Below, piece after piece: positions 1 through 5,453 of a DNA stretch of 6,410 nt. Source of the DNA: DYGX01 sp035325905 (GTDB taxonomy: Bacteria > Chloroflexota > Anaerolineae > Aggregatilineales > Aggregatilineaceae); NCBI GenBank assembly GCA_035325905.1, contig DAOKYY010000143.1:1-6410 (forward strand), read 5' to 3'. Below the pieces are notes generated by a model that searched no databases, had not been told where the DNA came from, and saw nothing but the letters and a program-made list of their open reading frames with translations. A program made the position numbers and the translations under genes. Each line of letters begins with the position of its first letter. Position 1 is the first letter of the stretch.

Positions 1-887
1 CCGACGTTGTAGGCCCAGCGCTCGTTGGTCGGGTCGAAGGCGTAGCCGTGCGCCCGGTAGCTGGCGGGGATATGCGCCAGCAGCGTGTGCGTGTCGCCGT
101 CGAACACGGCGATGCTGCGCTCCTCGCGCTCCGTCACCAGCAGCAGATTGTCCACATTGCCCGTGTGCGTTGGCGCGTCCGGCAGGCTGGCTTCGTCGAT
201 CAGCACGGCGCGGCTGGCCTCGATATCGGGCAACTCCCACTGGATTTCTTCGGCGGTTGGCTCGCTGTGAATGAAGCCGACCAGCATCCAGATTTCCTCG
301 TCGGACAGGCCCAGGCTTCCCCAGGCAGGCATGACGGTGCCGGGCTGTCCGTGCTTGATCACGTCGAAGTAAAACTGGTCGTCGGCGGTCAGGCGGCCCG
401 GGATCAGCGCCACGCCGGTTGCGCCTTCGCGGTTGGGGCCGTGGCACCCGGAGCAGCTATCGCGGTACACCTCGGCCACCGGCTGCCCGTCAAAGGGCAC
501 CGGCGCGACCGCTCCGCCGGGCTGGACGATGACGACGCCTTCCATCTCCGGGTGCAGCGAGCAGCGATAGTTGAAAATGCCCGGCCGGTCCGGCTGCCAG
601 ACGAAGGTTTCGTCCGGCGCGATGGGGCCGGAATCGATCCAGCCGCCCTCGCTGGTCACGGTGTGCGTCACGGAATCCCCGTTGTACCAGGTGAGGGTCG
701 CGCCGGTCGCGACGACGACGGTATGCGGCGCGAACGCCATGTTCTCTATCATGATCGTGACTTCCGTCACCTGCGAGGCGTTGCCGATCCGGTCCTGGGC
801 GCGCGCCTGCTGCGCCAGGGTCAGCATCCCGGCGGCGGCCAGCAGCATCAGGCCGCAGAGTCCTAGAACTAAGGGCTTTCGGGGCAT
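1..887 (-). CDS. Cupredoxin-cytochrome c-cytochrome cd1 nitrite reductase-like protein (NirS-type), 3' end missing
   Basis: The gene reads leftward from ATG at 887 and is still open at base 1, giving 295 codons. A GGAG lies 9 bases before the ATG. Residues 1-30 form a signal peptide (charged start, Leu/Ala core, ARA before Gln31), so the protein is exported. Residues about 40-122 are a cupredoxin with all four type-1 copper ligands: His75 (in VTHTV), Cys109, His112 and Met115 (in CSLHPEM). Residues about 134-210 are a c-type cytochrome with heme motif CSGCH at 145-149 and probable axial Met186 (in VMPAWG). From about 216 the sequence resembles the linker and first blade of the NirS d1 propeller (DNLLLVTEREE, then FDGDTHTLL). 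His280 in YRAHGY falls where NirS has its proximal d1-heme His. NirS reduces nitrite to NO in the periplasm. The extra cupredoxin may be a built-in electron-entry domain. The cut-off propeller could instead be NirF/NirN-like, so no symbol is given. Confidence 0.85.
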   Translation of the reverse strand, partial: MPRKPLVLGLCGLMLLAAAGMLTLAQQARAQDRIGNASQVTEVTIMIENMAFAPHTVVVATGATLTWYNGDSVTHTVTSEGGWIDSGPIAPDETFVWQPDRPGIFNYRCSLHPEMEGVVIVQPGGAVAPVPFDGQPVAEVYRDSCSGCHGPNREGATGVALIPGRLTADDQFYFDVIKHGQPGTVMPAWGSLGLSDEEIWMLVGFIHSEPTAEEIQWELPDIEASRAVLIDEASLPDAPTHTGNVDNLLLVTEREERSIAVFDGDTHTLLAHIPASYRAHGYAFDPTNERWAYNV

Positions 888-976
888 GAACCACTTCTCC
901 AATTCAGTCGTGAGGGCAAATAAGCGAGCAAAGCTCAGGCCAGGCTGGCGGCGACGCAGTCAAGCGATGTGCCCCC

Positions 977-1018
977 ACTCTACGCGAGGACGCAGGCGGT
1001 TTCCTTGATTTGTGTCAA
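977..1018 (-). promoter_or_regulatory. FNR/DNR/NNR-type class II promoter of the nitrite reductase gene
   Basis: On the leftward strand 1018-1005 reads TTGACACAAATCAA, a full match to the TTGAC-N4-ATCAA box bound by FNR, DNR and NNR regulators. With flanking bases it forms CTTGA-N6-TCAAG. A -10-like TAGAGT (4 of 6) lies at 982-977, which predicts a start at about 970. The box centre (1011.5) is then at -41.5, the standard class II activator position, and no -35 element is needed. The leader would be about 83 nt. The regulator is not in the window. Its signal, low oxygen or NO, is inferred from the family. Confidence 0.75.
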
Positions 1019-1172
1019 GTTAATGGCGCAATCGCGCGGTCGAAGACGGGCATCCCCCGCTTCCGTCCGGGGCCGAGGGGAGGTTCGCGAGAAAACGTAT
1101 CGCGTTCAGCATCCTGGCGCGAAATGGGTGTAGAGTATGGGGTGGAACGCGAAACGGAAGGCTCCCGCCCGC

Positions 1173-1183
1173 TCTCTGAGAGA
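1173..1183. repeat. Perfect 11-bp palindrome, possible operator
   Basis: The sequence TCTCT-G-AGAGA is a perfect inverted repeat 130 bases upstream of the MFS gene. It could be a repressor or activator site for that exporter, but short palindromes also arise by chance. Confidence 0.3.
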
Positions 1184-1282
1184 TTTCGTGACAATATTCT
1201 ACAGCGAGTCTTAGAGATTTGTTTCGATCATGCTCGCCGCGCCATCCATCACAACGACCGAGACCTTGAGCAACTCGCCCGG

Positions 1283-1300
1283 CGAGGGGGGTCCCCCGCG
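1283..1300 (+). other. GC-rich hairpin directly upstream of the MFS ribosome binding site
   Basis: C1283-G1284 pairs with C1299-G1300, there is an A/G mismatch, then GGGG (1286-1289) pairs with CCCC (1294-1297) around a GGTC loop. It ends one base before GAGGTG (1302-1307), the ribosome binding site of the MFS gene. In the leader it could affect ribosome access. There is no U-tract, so it is not a classical terminator. Confidence 0.35.
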
Positions 1301-1312
1301 TGAGGTGAAGTC

Positions 1313-2551
1313 ATGTCCTGGAAGCGCCCGTTCTTCACGCTATGGGTCGGGCAGGCGATCTCCCTGTTCGGCAGCCAGCTCGTCCAATTCGCCCTGGTGT
1401 GGTGGCTGACCAAGAGCACCGGCTCGGCGACGGTGCTGGCGACCGCCTCCCTGATCGCGCTGCTGCCGAACCTGCTTCTCAGCCCGGTCGCGGGCACGCT
1501 GATCGACCGCTGGAACCGGCGCACGGTCATGTTCGTGGCCGACAGCGGGATCGCGCTGGCAACCCTGGCCCTGATCGCGGTCTTCGCCGCCGGGGAGGCG
1601 CGCCCCTGGATGATCTACCTCGCCATGCTGGCCCGCGCGACCGGCGGAGTCTTTCATATGCCCGCCATGAACGCCTCAACGACGCTGATGGTTCCCCGGT
1701 CGGAGCTGGGCCGCGTGCAGGGCATGAACGCGGCCCTCAACGGCTCGATGACGATCATCGCGCCGCCGATGGGCGCGCTGCTGATCGAGGCGCTGCCGAT
1801 GCAGGCCGTGCTGTCGGTAGACCTGGTGACGGCGGCGCTGGGGCTGGCGGCGTTGAAGCTGGTGCCCGTTCCGCAACCAGTGCGCGACGCTGCGCCGGGC
1901 GCGCTCAACGTGCGGCGCGATCTGGCCGAGGCGCTGCGCTACATGCGTGGCATGCCGGGCATGATGATCCTGGTCGGCATGTCCACGGCGATCTATTTCG
2001 TGCTGGTCCCGGCCGGGACGCTGCTGCCGCTGCTGGTCAAAAACCATTTCGGCGGCAACGCGCAGTCGTTCGGTTTCATGCAGTCGTCCTACGGGATCGG
2101 CGTGGTTGCGGGCGGCCTGGTGCTCAGCATCTGGGGCGGCTTCAAGCGGCGGATCGTCACCTCGCAGGTCGGGCTGATCGGGATCGGGATCGCGCACGTC
2201 GTGCTGGGCATCACGCCTGGCACGCTATTCGAAATCGCGCTGGCCTCCGTCTTCGTGGCGGGGTTCATGAACTCGTTCAACGGCGCGGCCTACGCCGTGC
2301 TGCAAAGCACCATCGCGCCGGAGATGCAGGGCCGGGTCTTTACGCTGATCACCAGCCTGGGGACGGGCGTCGCGCCGCTGAGCCTGGCCGTCGCCGGGCC
2401 GCTGGCCGAACATCTCGGCGTGCGCTTCTGGTATCTCGCCGGGGGAGTCGTGTGCGTGCTGATGGGGTCGGCGGCGCTGATGATCCCGACGGTCGCCAAC
2501 GCGGAGCGGCTGGTGGCCGAGCGCGCGGCGCTCGCGACCGAACAGGCGTGA
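1313..2551 (+). CDS. MFS transporter, drug/siderophore exporter type (MFS_3, EntS/MefA-like)
   Basis: This 412-residue integral inner-membrane protein has the usual length of a 12-helix MFS exporter. The N-terminus (KRPFFTLWVGQAISLFGSQL) is characteristic of the family containing macrolide exporters and the enterobactin exporter EntS. The MFS signature loop between helices 2 and 3 is present as GTLIDRWNRRTVM at residues 61-73. The conserved VPRSELGRVQGMN (127-139) and IAPEMQGRVFTL (334-345) mark equivalent regions of the two halves. Hydrophobic segments cover nearly the whole chain except a central loop at about 188-212 and a short soluble tail after 393. Transport is presumably proton-driven efflux; the substrate cannot be told from the sequence. 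ATG at 1313 is supported by GAGGTG five bases upstream. The gene shares its upstream region with the nitrite reductase gene and converges on the 737-codon gene, whose stop lies 11 bases beyond its own. Confidence 0.88.
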   Translation: MSWKRPFFTLWVGQAISLFGSQLVQFALVWWLTKSTGSATVLATASLIALLPNLLLSPVAGTLIDRWNRRTVMFVADSGIALATLALIAVFAAGEARPWMIYLAMLARATGGVFHMPAMNASTTLMVPRSELGRVQGMNAALNGSMTIIAPPMGALLIEALPMQAVLSVDLVTAALGLAALKLVPVPQPVRDAAPGALNVRRDLAEALRYMRGMPGMMILVGMSTAIYFVLVPAGTLLPLLVKNHFGGNAQSFGFMQSSYGIGVVAGGLVLSIWGGFKRRIVTSQVGLIGIGIAHVVLGITPGTLFEIALASVFVAGFMNSFNGAAYAVLQSTIAPEMQGRVFTLITSLGTGVAPLSLAVAGPLAEHLGVRFWYLAGGVVCVLMGSAALMIPTVANAERLVAERAALATEQA

Positions 2552-2562
2552 GCGGGCCGCGA

Positions 2563-4776
2563 TCAGACGCGGGGCGAACCCGGCTCCTTAACCGTGTACT
2601 CCACGCGGACCGGCTGGCCCGCCATGCTCGCCAGGGCGCGCTCGATCACCGGCGCGAGACGCGTCGCCAGCCACTCGCGCGAGGCGGCGCTGCGCGTCTG
2701 GACGGCCAGCACGCCCTCGGCGTACCCGACCGCCTGCGCCCCCTCGACCCAGCTCTGATACGTGGCGCGGTTGAGCTGCAAGCTGAGCTGGCCGAGCGTC
2801 GCGCGCCACATATCGGCTACGCTCAGCAGCCCCCCACCCGGCCGCTCGTCGAGGCCGTCCGCGGACGGCGTGACCGGCGGAGCAGGCGCTGTCACGGGGA
2901 TCGGTTCGGGCGGCGCGGGCGGCTCCGGTTCCGGTAGCACATCGTCCAGCCCGAACGGCAGCGCCCGCCGGTCGCGGGGGGCCAGCGTCCGCCAGGTCTC
3001 ACGCCCCTCTCCGTCCCAGGCGGACAGGGGCAAGCTCGCCAGCCTGCGCCATTCCGCCCACCGCTCGACCGGCGGCGTGCCCGGCTCCGCGACGAGGCGC
3101 TGCGCCAGCCAGCTCAAATAGCGCGGCGGCTCCTGGACGGTCGGGTCGGCCTGCGCGGCCAGCATCAGCGCCACCAGGTCGCCTGGCGCGATCGCCCCAC
3201 GGTCGGCCAGCGTCCAGGCCGGGGTGTGCGGGCGGACCGGCTCCACCCATGCCTGCTCCAGCCAGGCGCGAACCGGCGCGGCATCGCACAGCGGGGTGTC
3301 GGGCGCTTGCTCAAAGGCGCGGCGCAGCCGGACCGGCAGCCGCGCGCCCTGCCCTGCCCCGTTTTCAGGAGCCGCTGCAGCAGCAGCCGGGGGTTCCGCC
3401 GCCGGCGGTTGCTTGCTGGGGCTGTCTTCAGGGGCTGAAGGCACCTCGGAAGCTGGGGGGAATGGCTCAAGTTCTTGACTGTGCGCGGCTGTGGCGGACC
3501 CCTGTGTTGGGATGTGGCGGACCCCCTGTTCGCCGGTGTGTTCAGATGTGGCAGACCCCGGATCGCCCGGTGTGTCGGAATGTGGCGGACCTTGCGAGGA
3601 CCGGTGTGTTTCGATGTGGCGGACCTCGGCGGGGCCGGTGTGCGCGGATGACTCAGACCCGGCGAGCGCGGGGCCGGGCGGCAGGCCGCTCGCGGGCCAG
3701 TCGCGCAGCAGCGCAGCGTAGGCGGCGCGGTCTTCGGGCGCAATCGGGATGTCGAGCGCCACGCGGAAGCGCCGCGCGACCCACTGCGGGCGCTCGGGGT
3801 CGCGCCCTTTGCGGCTGTCGATCTGGGCGAAAAAATCGGCCAGCGACCAGCCGTCAGGATGCGGGCGGGCCTGCTCGACGTTGCGCCGCCACCACTCGCG
3901 CGGGCGTCCGAGCAGGGTCAGCAGCGTATCCAGCGCCGGGACCCAGCACGTATTGCGGCGGATGCCTTCGTCCGGGCGGTCGTAGAGATTGCCGCGCAGC
4001 CAGAGATAGGCCCAGGCCAGGTCGTGCCCCAGGCGCGCCCACCAGCGCCGCCGGAAATACTGCGGCACGATAATTTTGCTGGTGCGGCCATCGTCGCGCC
4101 CCAGCGTGATGTGGCGGTGCAGCCCCTCGGCGAGCTGGTTGAAGGCGCGCTCCTCCTCGGGGTGGCTGAAGCGCCAGTCCGGGAAGGCGCGCAGCAGCGC
4201 GTCGCGGGCCGTGATCGCGGCGGGCGGGGAGAAGCTCGGCGGCGCCGATGCGGAAGAATCCGCGCCGGGCTGCGCGGCCCACAGCGCGCGCGGCTCAAGG
4301 GCCATCGCCCGCGCCGCCGCCTGGAACGGGTTGTCCGCCAGGGTGACAAGCGTCTGGCGCAGGTGCTCGGCGTCGCCGGGAGTCAGCGGGTCGTCCATGC
4401 GGACGGCGTAGCGGTTGGCCTGCTGCCAGATTTTGCCCTCGGCGTCACGCGCGCGCTGGCCGGAGAGGGTGCGCACGAACGCGCCGATCCAGGGATGCTC
4501 CAGACAGGTGTAGAGGTGGCGGCGGGACATGCTGGCTTCTTTCGCCAGCGCCTCGCCGCTGATCGTGATCACCTCGTCCTGGCAGCGGTAGTCCAGCTGG
4601 CGCAGGGTGTTGACCAGCGCGGCAGGCGCGGGGCCGAGGACGGGCAGCCAGCGTTCGAGGAAGTAGCGCGGCACGCCCATCACGATTTCGTCGCGGACCA
4701 GGGCGGCGTAAGGCGTCGAATATTCGGTTGTCAGCGCCAAAACCGGAGGCGTCGAAGCCGGGCTTGTGGCGGACAT
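2563..4776 (-). CDS. Replication-initiator-like protein: two winged-helix-like modules plus C-terminal DnaA domain I-like domain
   Basis: The 737-residue protein starts at ATG 4776, with GAGGAG five bases upstream. Residues about 34-136 and 236-350 look like two copies of one DNA-binding module. Each begins VP.YF..RW...LG (GVPRYFLERW; IVPQYFRRRW) and ends R[YF].V..D.P..P.D (NRYAVRMDDPLTPGD; RRFRVALDIPIAPED), as in plasmid initiators with paired winged helices. Residues about 361-475 are a Pro/Ala/Ser-rich, probably disordered linker, and 376-432 of it is encoded by a 34-bp tandem repeat. Residues about 480-605 are helical and unrecognised. Residues about 653-730 resemble DnaA domain I, starting MWRATLGQLSLQLNRATYQSW and including SREWLATRLAPVIERAL. 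In DnaA this domain sits at the N-terminus and binds DnaB helicase and accessory proteins; here it is C-terminal and there is no DnaA ATPase or DnaA-type DNA-binding domain. The likely role is DNA binding with helicase recruitment in replication. A transcription-factor role is possible. It diverges from the AAA+ ATPase gene across a motif-rich spacer. Confidence 0.75.
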   Translation of the reverse strand: MSATSPASTPPVLALTTEYSTPYAALVRDEIVMGVPRYFLERWLPVLGPAPAALVNTLRQLDYRCQDEVITISGEALAKEASMSRRHLYTCLEHPWIGAFVRTLSGQRARDAEGKIWQQANRYAVRMDDPLTPGDAEHLRQTLVTLADNPFQAAARAMALEPRALWAAQPGADSSASAPPSFSPPAAITARDALLRAFPDWRFSHPEEERAFNQLAEGLHRHITLGRDDGRTSKIIVPQYFRRRWWARLGHDLAWAYLWLRGNLYDRPDEGIRRNTCWVPALDTLLTLLGRPREWWRRNVEQARPHPDGWSLADFFAQIDSRKGRDPERPQWVARRFRVALDIPIAPEDRAAYAALLRDWPASGLPPGPALAGSESSAHTGPAEVRHIETHRSSQGPPHSDTPGDPGSATSEHTGEQGVRHIPTQGSATAAHSQELEPFPPASEVPSAPEDSPSKQPPAAEPPAAAAAAPENGAGQGARLPVRLRRAFEQAPDTPLCDAAPVRAWLEQAWVEPVRPHTPAWTLADRGAIAPGDLVALMLAAQADPTVQEPPRYLSWLAQRLVAEPGTPPVERWAEWRRLASLPLSAWDGEGRETWRTLAPRDRRALPFGLDDVLPEPEPPAPPEPIPVTAPAPPVTPSADGLDERPGGGLLSVADMWRATLGQLSLQLNRATYQSWVEGAQAVGYAEGVLAVQTRSAASREWLATRLAPVIERALASMAGQPVRVEYTVKEPGSPRV
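3488..3659. repeat. 34-bp tandem repeat inside the linker of the initiator-like gene
   Basis: The 13-mer GATGTGGCGGACC or a close variant begins at 3488, 3511, 3545, 3579, 3613 and 3647 on the plus strand. The last four intervals are exactly 34 bp and the first is 23 bp. Each full unit is the 13-mer, then about 9 variable bases, then CCGGTGTGT plus three bases. The outer copies (3488 and 3647) are degenerate. Because 34 is not a multiple of 3, the same DNA is read in rotating frames on the coding strand. This gives the successive peptides VRHIETH, PPHSDTP, SATSEHT and VRHIPTQ without a stop codon. Expansion by slippage and a function at DNA level, such as protein-binding sites, are both possible. 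Confidence 0.85.
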
Positions 4777-4780
4777 GTTC

Positions 4781-4798
4781 GCTCCTCAATAGGGGAGC
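4781..4798 (-). promoter_or_regulatory. Ribosome binding site of the initiator-like gene within a small inverted repeat
   Basis: On the plus strand GCTCC (4781-4785) and GGAGC (4794-4798) are perfect 5-base arms around 8 bases. On the leftward mRNA the downstream arm overlaps the GAGGAG Shine-Dalgarno, which lies five bases before the ATG at 4776. Folding would hide the ribosome binding site. The stem is short, so the effect would be modest. Confidence 0.4.
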
Positions 4799-4827
4799 GC
4801 CGTGAAGCCGGGGCCGGGCGGGTCGCG

Positions 4828-4856
4828 TTGACAGAGGATTCGATCCAGGCTAGAAT
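4828..4856 (+). promoter_or_regulatory. Near-consensus sigma-70 promoter pointing right
   Basis: A perfect -35 TTGACA (4828-4833) is separated by exactly 17 bases from TAGAAT (4851-4856; 5 of 6). Transcription would start near 4863. This is the best promoter in the window, but no credible gene lies just downstream on this strand. The next gene starts almost 600 bases away and has its own promoter. It runs opposite to the initiator-like gene, so its transcript would be antisense to that gene's leader if the leader begins to the right of 4863. Confidence 0.65.
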
Positions 4857-4862
4857 GAAACT

Positions 4863-5017
4863 GTGGGTTTGCATTTTGCTGGCGTTTGTGCTGATCAGGC
4901 GAGAAGCAGCGAGAAGCCGACAAAATGCTACGGATCGAGCGGCTGTCGTGGGGCTACCCTTCGATGGCCTCTCTTCTTTTTAGCTGCCGCACGAGCAGGT
5001 CCTCATCCGTGCGGCAG
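4863..5017 (+). ncRNA. Candidate structured noncoding transcript, possible countertranscript
   Basis: This is the segment transcribed from the near-consensus promoter. It can form three hairpins. GCATTTTG (4871-4878) pairs perfectly with CAAAATGC (4921-4928), with GGC/GCC and GCTG/CAGC pairing inside. ATCGA (4934-4938) pairs with TCGAT (4961-4965), enclosing GGG-CTA-CCC (4951-4959). The strong stem at 4984-5017 comes last. I recognise no known RNA family. The 3' end is arbitrary because no U-tract follows the last stem. A regulatory RNA controlling the neighbouring initiator-like gene, as in plasmid copy control, is a hypothesis. Confidence 0.35.
4984..5017. repeat. Strong 9-bp inverted repeat (stem-loop)
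   Basis: CTGCCGCAC (4984-4992) and GTGCGGCAG (5009-5017) are perfect arms around a 16-base loop. CTTTTT precedes it and CAAAAAAG (5031-5038) lies beyond it, so on either strand the T-run comes before the stem, not after. It therefore does not look like an intrinsic terminator. The arms carry the TGCCGCACG motif found again at 5141-5149, which suggests a protein-binding dyad or a cruciform. Confidence 0.6.
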
Positions 5018-5243
5018 ACAGGCGCGTCCTCAAAAAAGCGCGAGCTAGATTGTTAAATCCGCGAAATCGTCACACCCGGCTGAAAATTCGTGCAAAATCG
5101 GCGGCTTATTGTATACTGAAAAGAGAACTCCGTGACGCTGTGCCGCACGGGGGCGCCGCGTTCGGGCATGACAGCCACCCTACAACAGCGATCCTATCAT
5201 CGTTTTCGTGCGGAGTCAATCAACGGCGTGCGAAAATGGGGGT

Positions 5244-5252
5244 TTTTGCACA
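5244..5252 (+). promoter_or_regulatory. DnaA-box-like site
   Basis: TTTTGCACA matches the relaxed DnaA box TTWTNCACA at all fixed positions. A related inverted 9-mer, TTTTGCACG on the minus strand, is at 5089-5097. One exact match in 677 bases could be chance. It matters only because the adjacent gene encodes a DnaA-domain protein. Confidence 0.35.
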
Positions 5253-5322
5253 ATTGCGCTGTTCATCATCACCACATATGGAAAATTTGAACGATGGCGT
5301 AAGATAGCTCAGCTTTTTTCGC

Positions 5323-5335
5323 GGAAACAGTTTCC
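5323..5335. promoter_or_regulatory. Perfect palindrome overlapping the -35 of the ATPase promoter, candidate operator
   Basis: GGAAAC-A-GTTTCC is a perfect inverted repeat with 6-base arms. It overlaps the proposed -35 (5331-5336) of the downstream gene, a position where a bound repressor would block RNA polymerase. The cognate regulator is unknown; the initiator-like protein or the ATPase itself are candidates. Confidence 0.45.
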
Positions 5336-5360
5336 ATTGCGGCGCAAGATGTGCTATAGT
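5331..5360 (+). promoter_or_regulatory. Extended -10 promoter of the AAA+ ATPase gene
   Basis: TGC-TATAGT (5352-5360) is an extended -10 with TATAGT matching 5 of 6. TTTCCA (5331-5336), 18 bases before the hexamer, matches 4 of 6 of TTGACA. The start would be near 5367, leaving a leader of about 87 nt. A second possible -10, TATACT at 5112-5117, has no good -35. Confidence 0.55.
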
Positions 5361-5372
5361 CACCTCAATCGT

Positions 5373-5387
5373 CGCGCCTATGGCGCG
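5373..5387 (+). repeat. Inverted repeat in the ATPase leader
   Basis: CGCGCC-TAT-GGCGCG is a perfect 6-bp inverted repeat just after the predicted transcription start. It could be a second operator or a stable leader hairpin. Confidence 0.4.
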
Positions 5388-5453
5388 CTGCACCGCGCCG
5401 CCGGAAGCCGCGCTGAACCGTAGGTCTCCGTCGGGGACGAGCCAGGAGGCGGC

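Larger units (their letters stand above)
888..1312. other. Intergenic region between divergent nitrite reductase and MFS genes
   Basis: This 425-bp stretch holds the leftward FNR-type promoter (977-1018) and leader of the nitrite reductase gene, a perfect TCTCT-G-AGAGA palindrome (1173-1183), an AGAGATTT direct repeat (1179-1186 and 1213-1220) and a GC-rich hairpin at 1283-1300 just before the MFS ribosome binding site. No convincing -35/-10 pair is visible for the rightward gene; TAGAGT at 1131 and TATTCT at 1195 lack partners. An open frame at 1010-1303 starts with TTG, has no ribosome binding site or family resemblance, and I do not call it. Confidence 0.6.
4777..5453. other. Long divergent intergenic region, candidate origin or control region
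   Basis: This 677-bp spacer lies between the initiator-like gene and the AAA+ ATPase gene. It is visibly more AT-rich than the window average, mostly at 5040-5130 and 5190-5360. CGTGC or its complement GCACG occurs six times, at 4989, 5008, 5089, 5145, 5207 and 5227. Three of these are the longer TGCCGCACG: 4985-4993, 5141-5149 and inverted at 5008-5016. One DnaA-box match is present (5244-5252), with a near match inverted at 5089-5097. It also has two promoters and several inverted repeats, listed separately. Open frames at 4863-5048 and 5050-5307 have no ribosome binding site or recognisable product. No regular iteron array is seen, so origin status is inference. Confidence 0.45.

Noticed and set aside
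48..866. Long rightward open frame opposite the nitrite reductase gene
   Set aside because: It is antisense to a gene with intact copper and heme motifs. Its His/Arg/Gly-rich, low-complexity product is typical of GC-rich shadow frames.
1010..1303. 97-codon rightward open frame before the MFS gene
   Set aside because: It starts with TTG, has no ribosome binding site, overlaps the FNR-type box and shows no recognisable domain.
2552..2562. Bidirectional terminator between the convergent MFS and initiator-like genes
   Set aside because: Only 11 bases separate the stops and no stem with a T-run is visible there.
1342..2937. 531-codon rightward frame overlapping the MFS gene and the tail of the 737-codon gene
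   Set aside because: It is an Arg/Ala/Gly-rich shadow frame in GC-rich DNA, spanning two genes with clear family features.
3488..3659. Tandem repeats as a CRISPR array
   Set aside because: The variable part is only about 9 bases, the units are degenerate, and they lie inside an intact reading frame with no cas genes nearby.
4891..4925. Resemblance to the SRP RNA core (TCAGG followed by GAAGCAGC)
   Set aside because: The conserved SRP tetraloop context GTCCGGAAGGAAGC is absent and the surrounding pairing does not fit the SRP fold.
3859..4983. 374-codon rightward frame opposite the initiator-like gene
   Set aside because: It is antisense to the supported coding frame and has no recognisable motif or ribosome binding site.
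4984..5017. Stem-loop as an intrinsic terminator
   Set aside because: On both strands the T-run precedes the stem and an A-run follows it, the reverse of what a terminator needs.
5263..5280. CATCATCACCACATATG resembling a vector His-tag/NdeI junction
   Set aside because: It is short and out of any coding context, with no other vector-like sequence around it; coincidence.
4863..5307. Two small rightward frames (4863-5048, 5050-5307) in the long spacer
   Set aside because: No ribosome binding sites, atypical composition, and overlap with hairpins and promoter-like elements.
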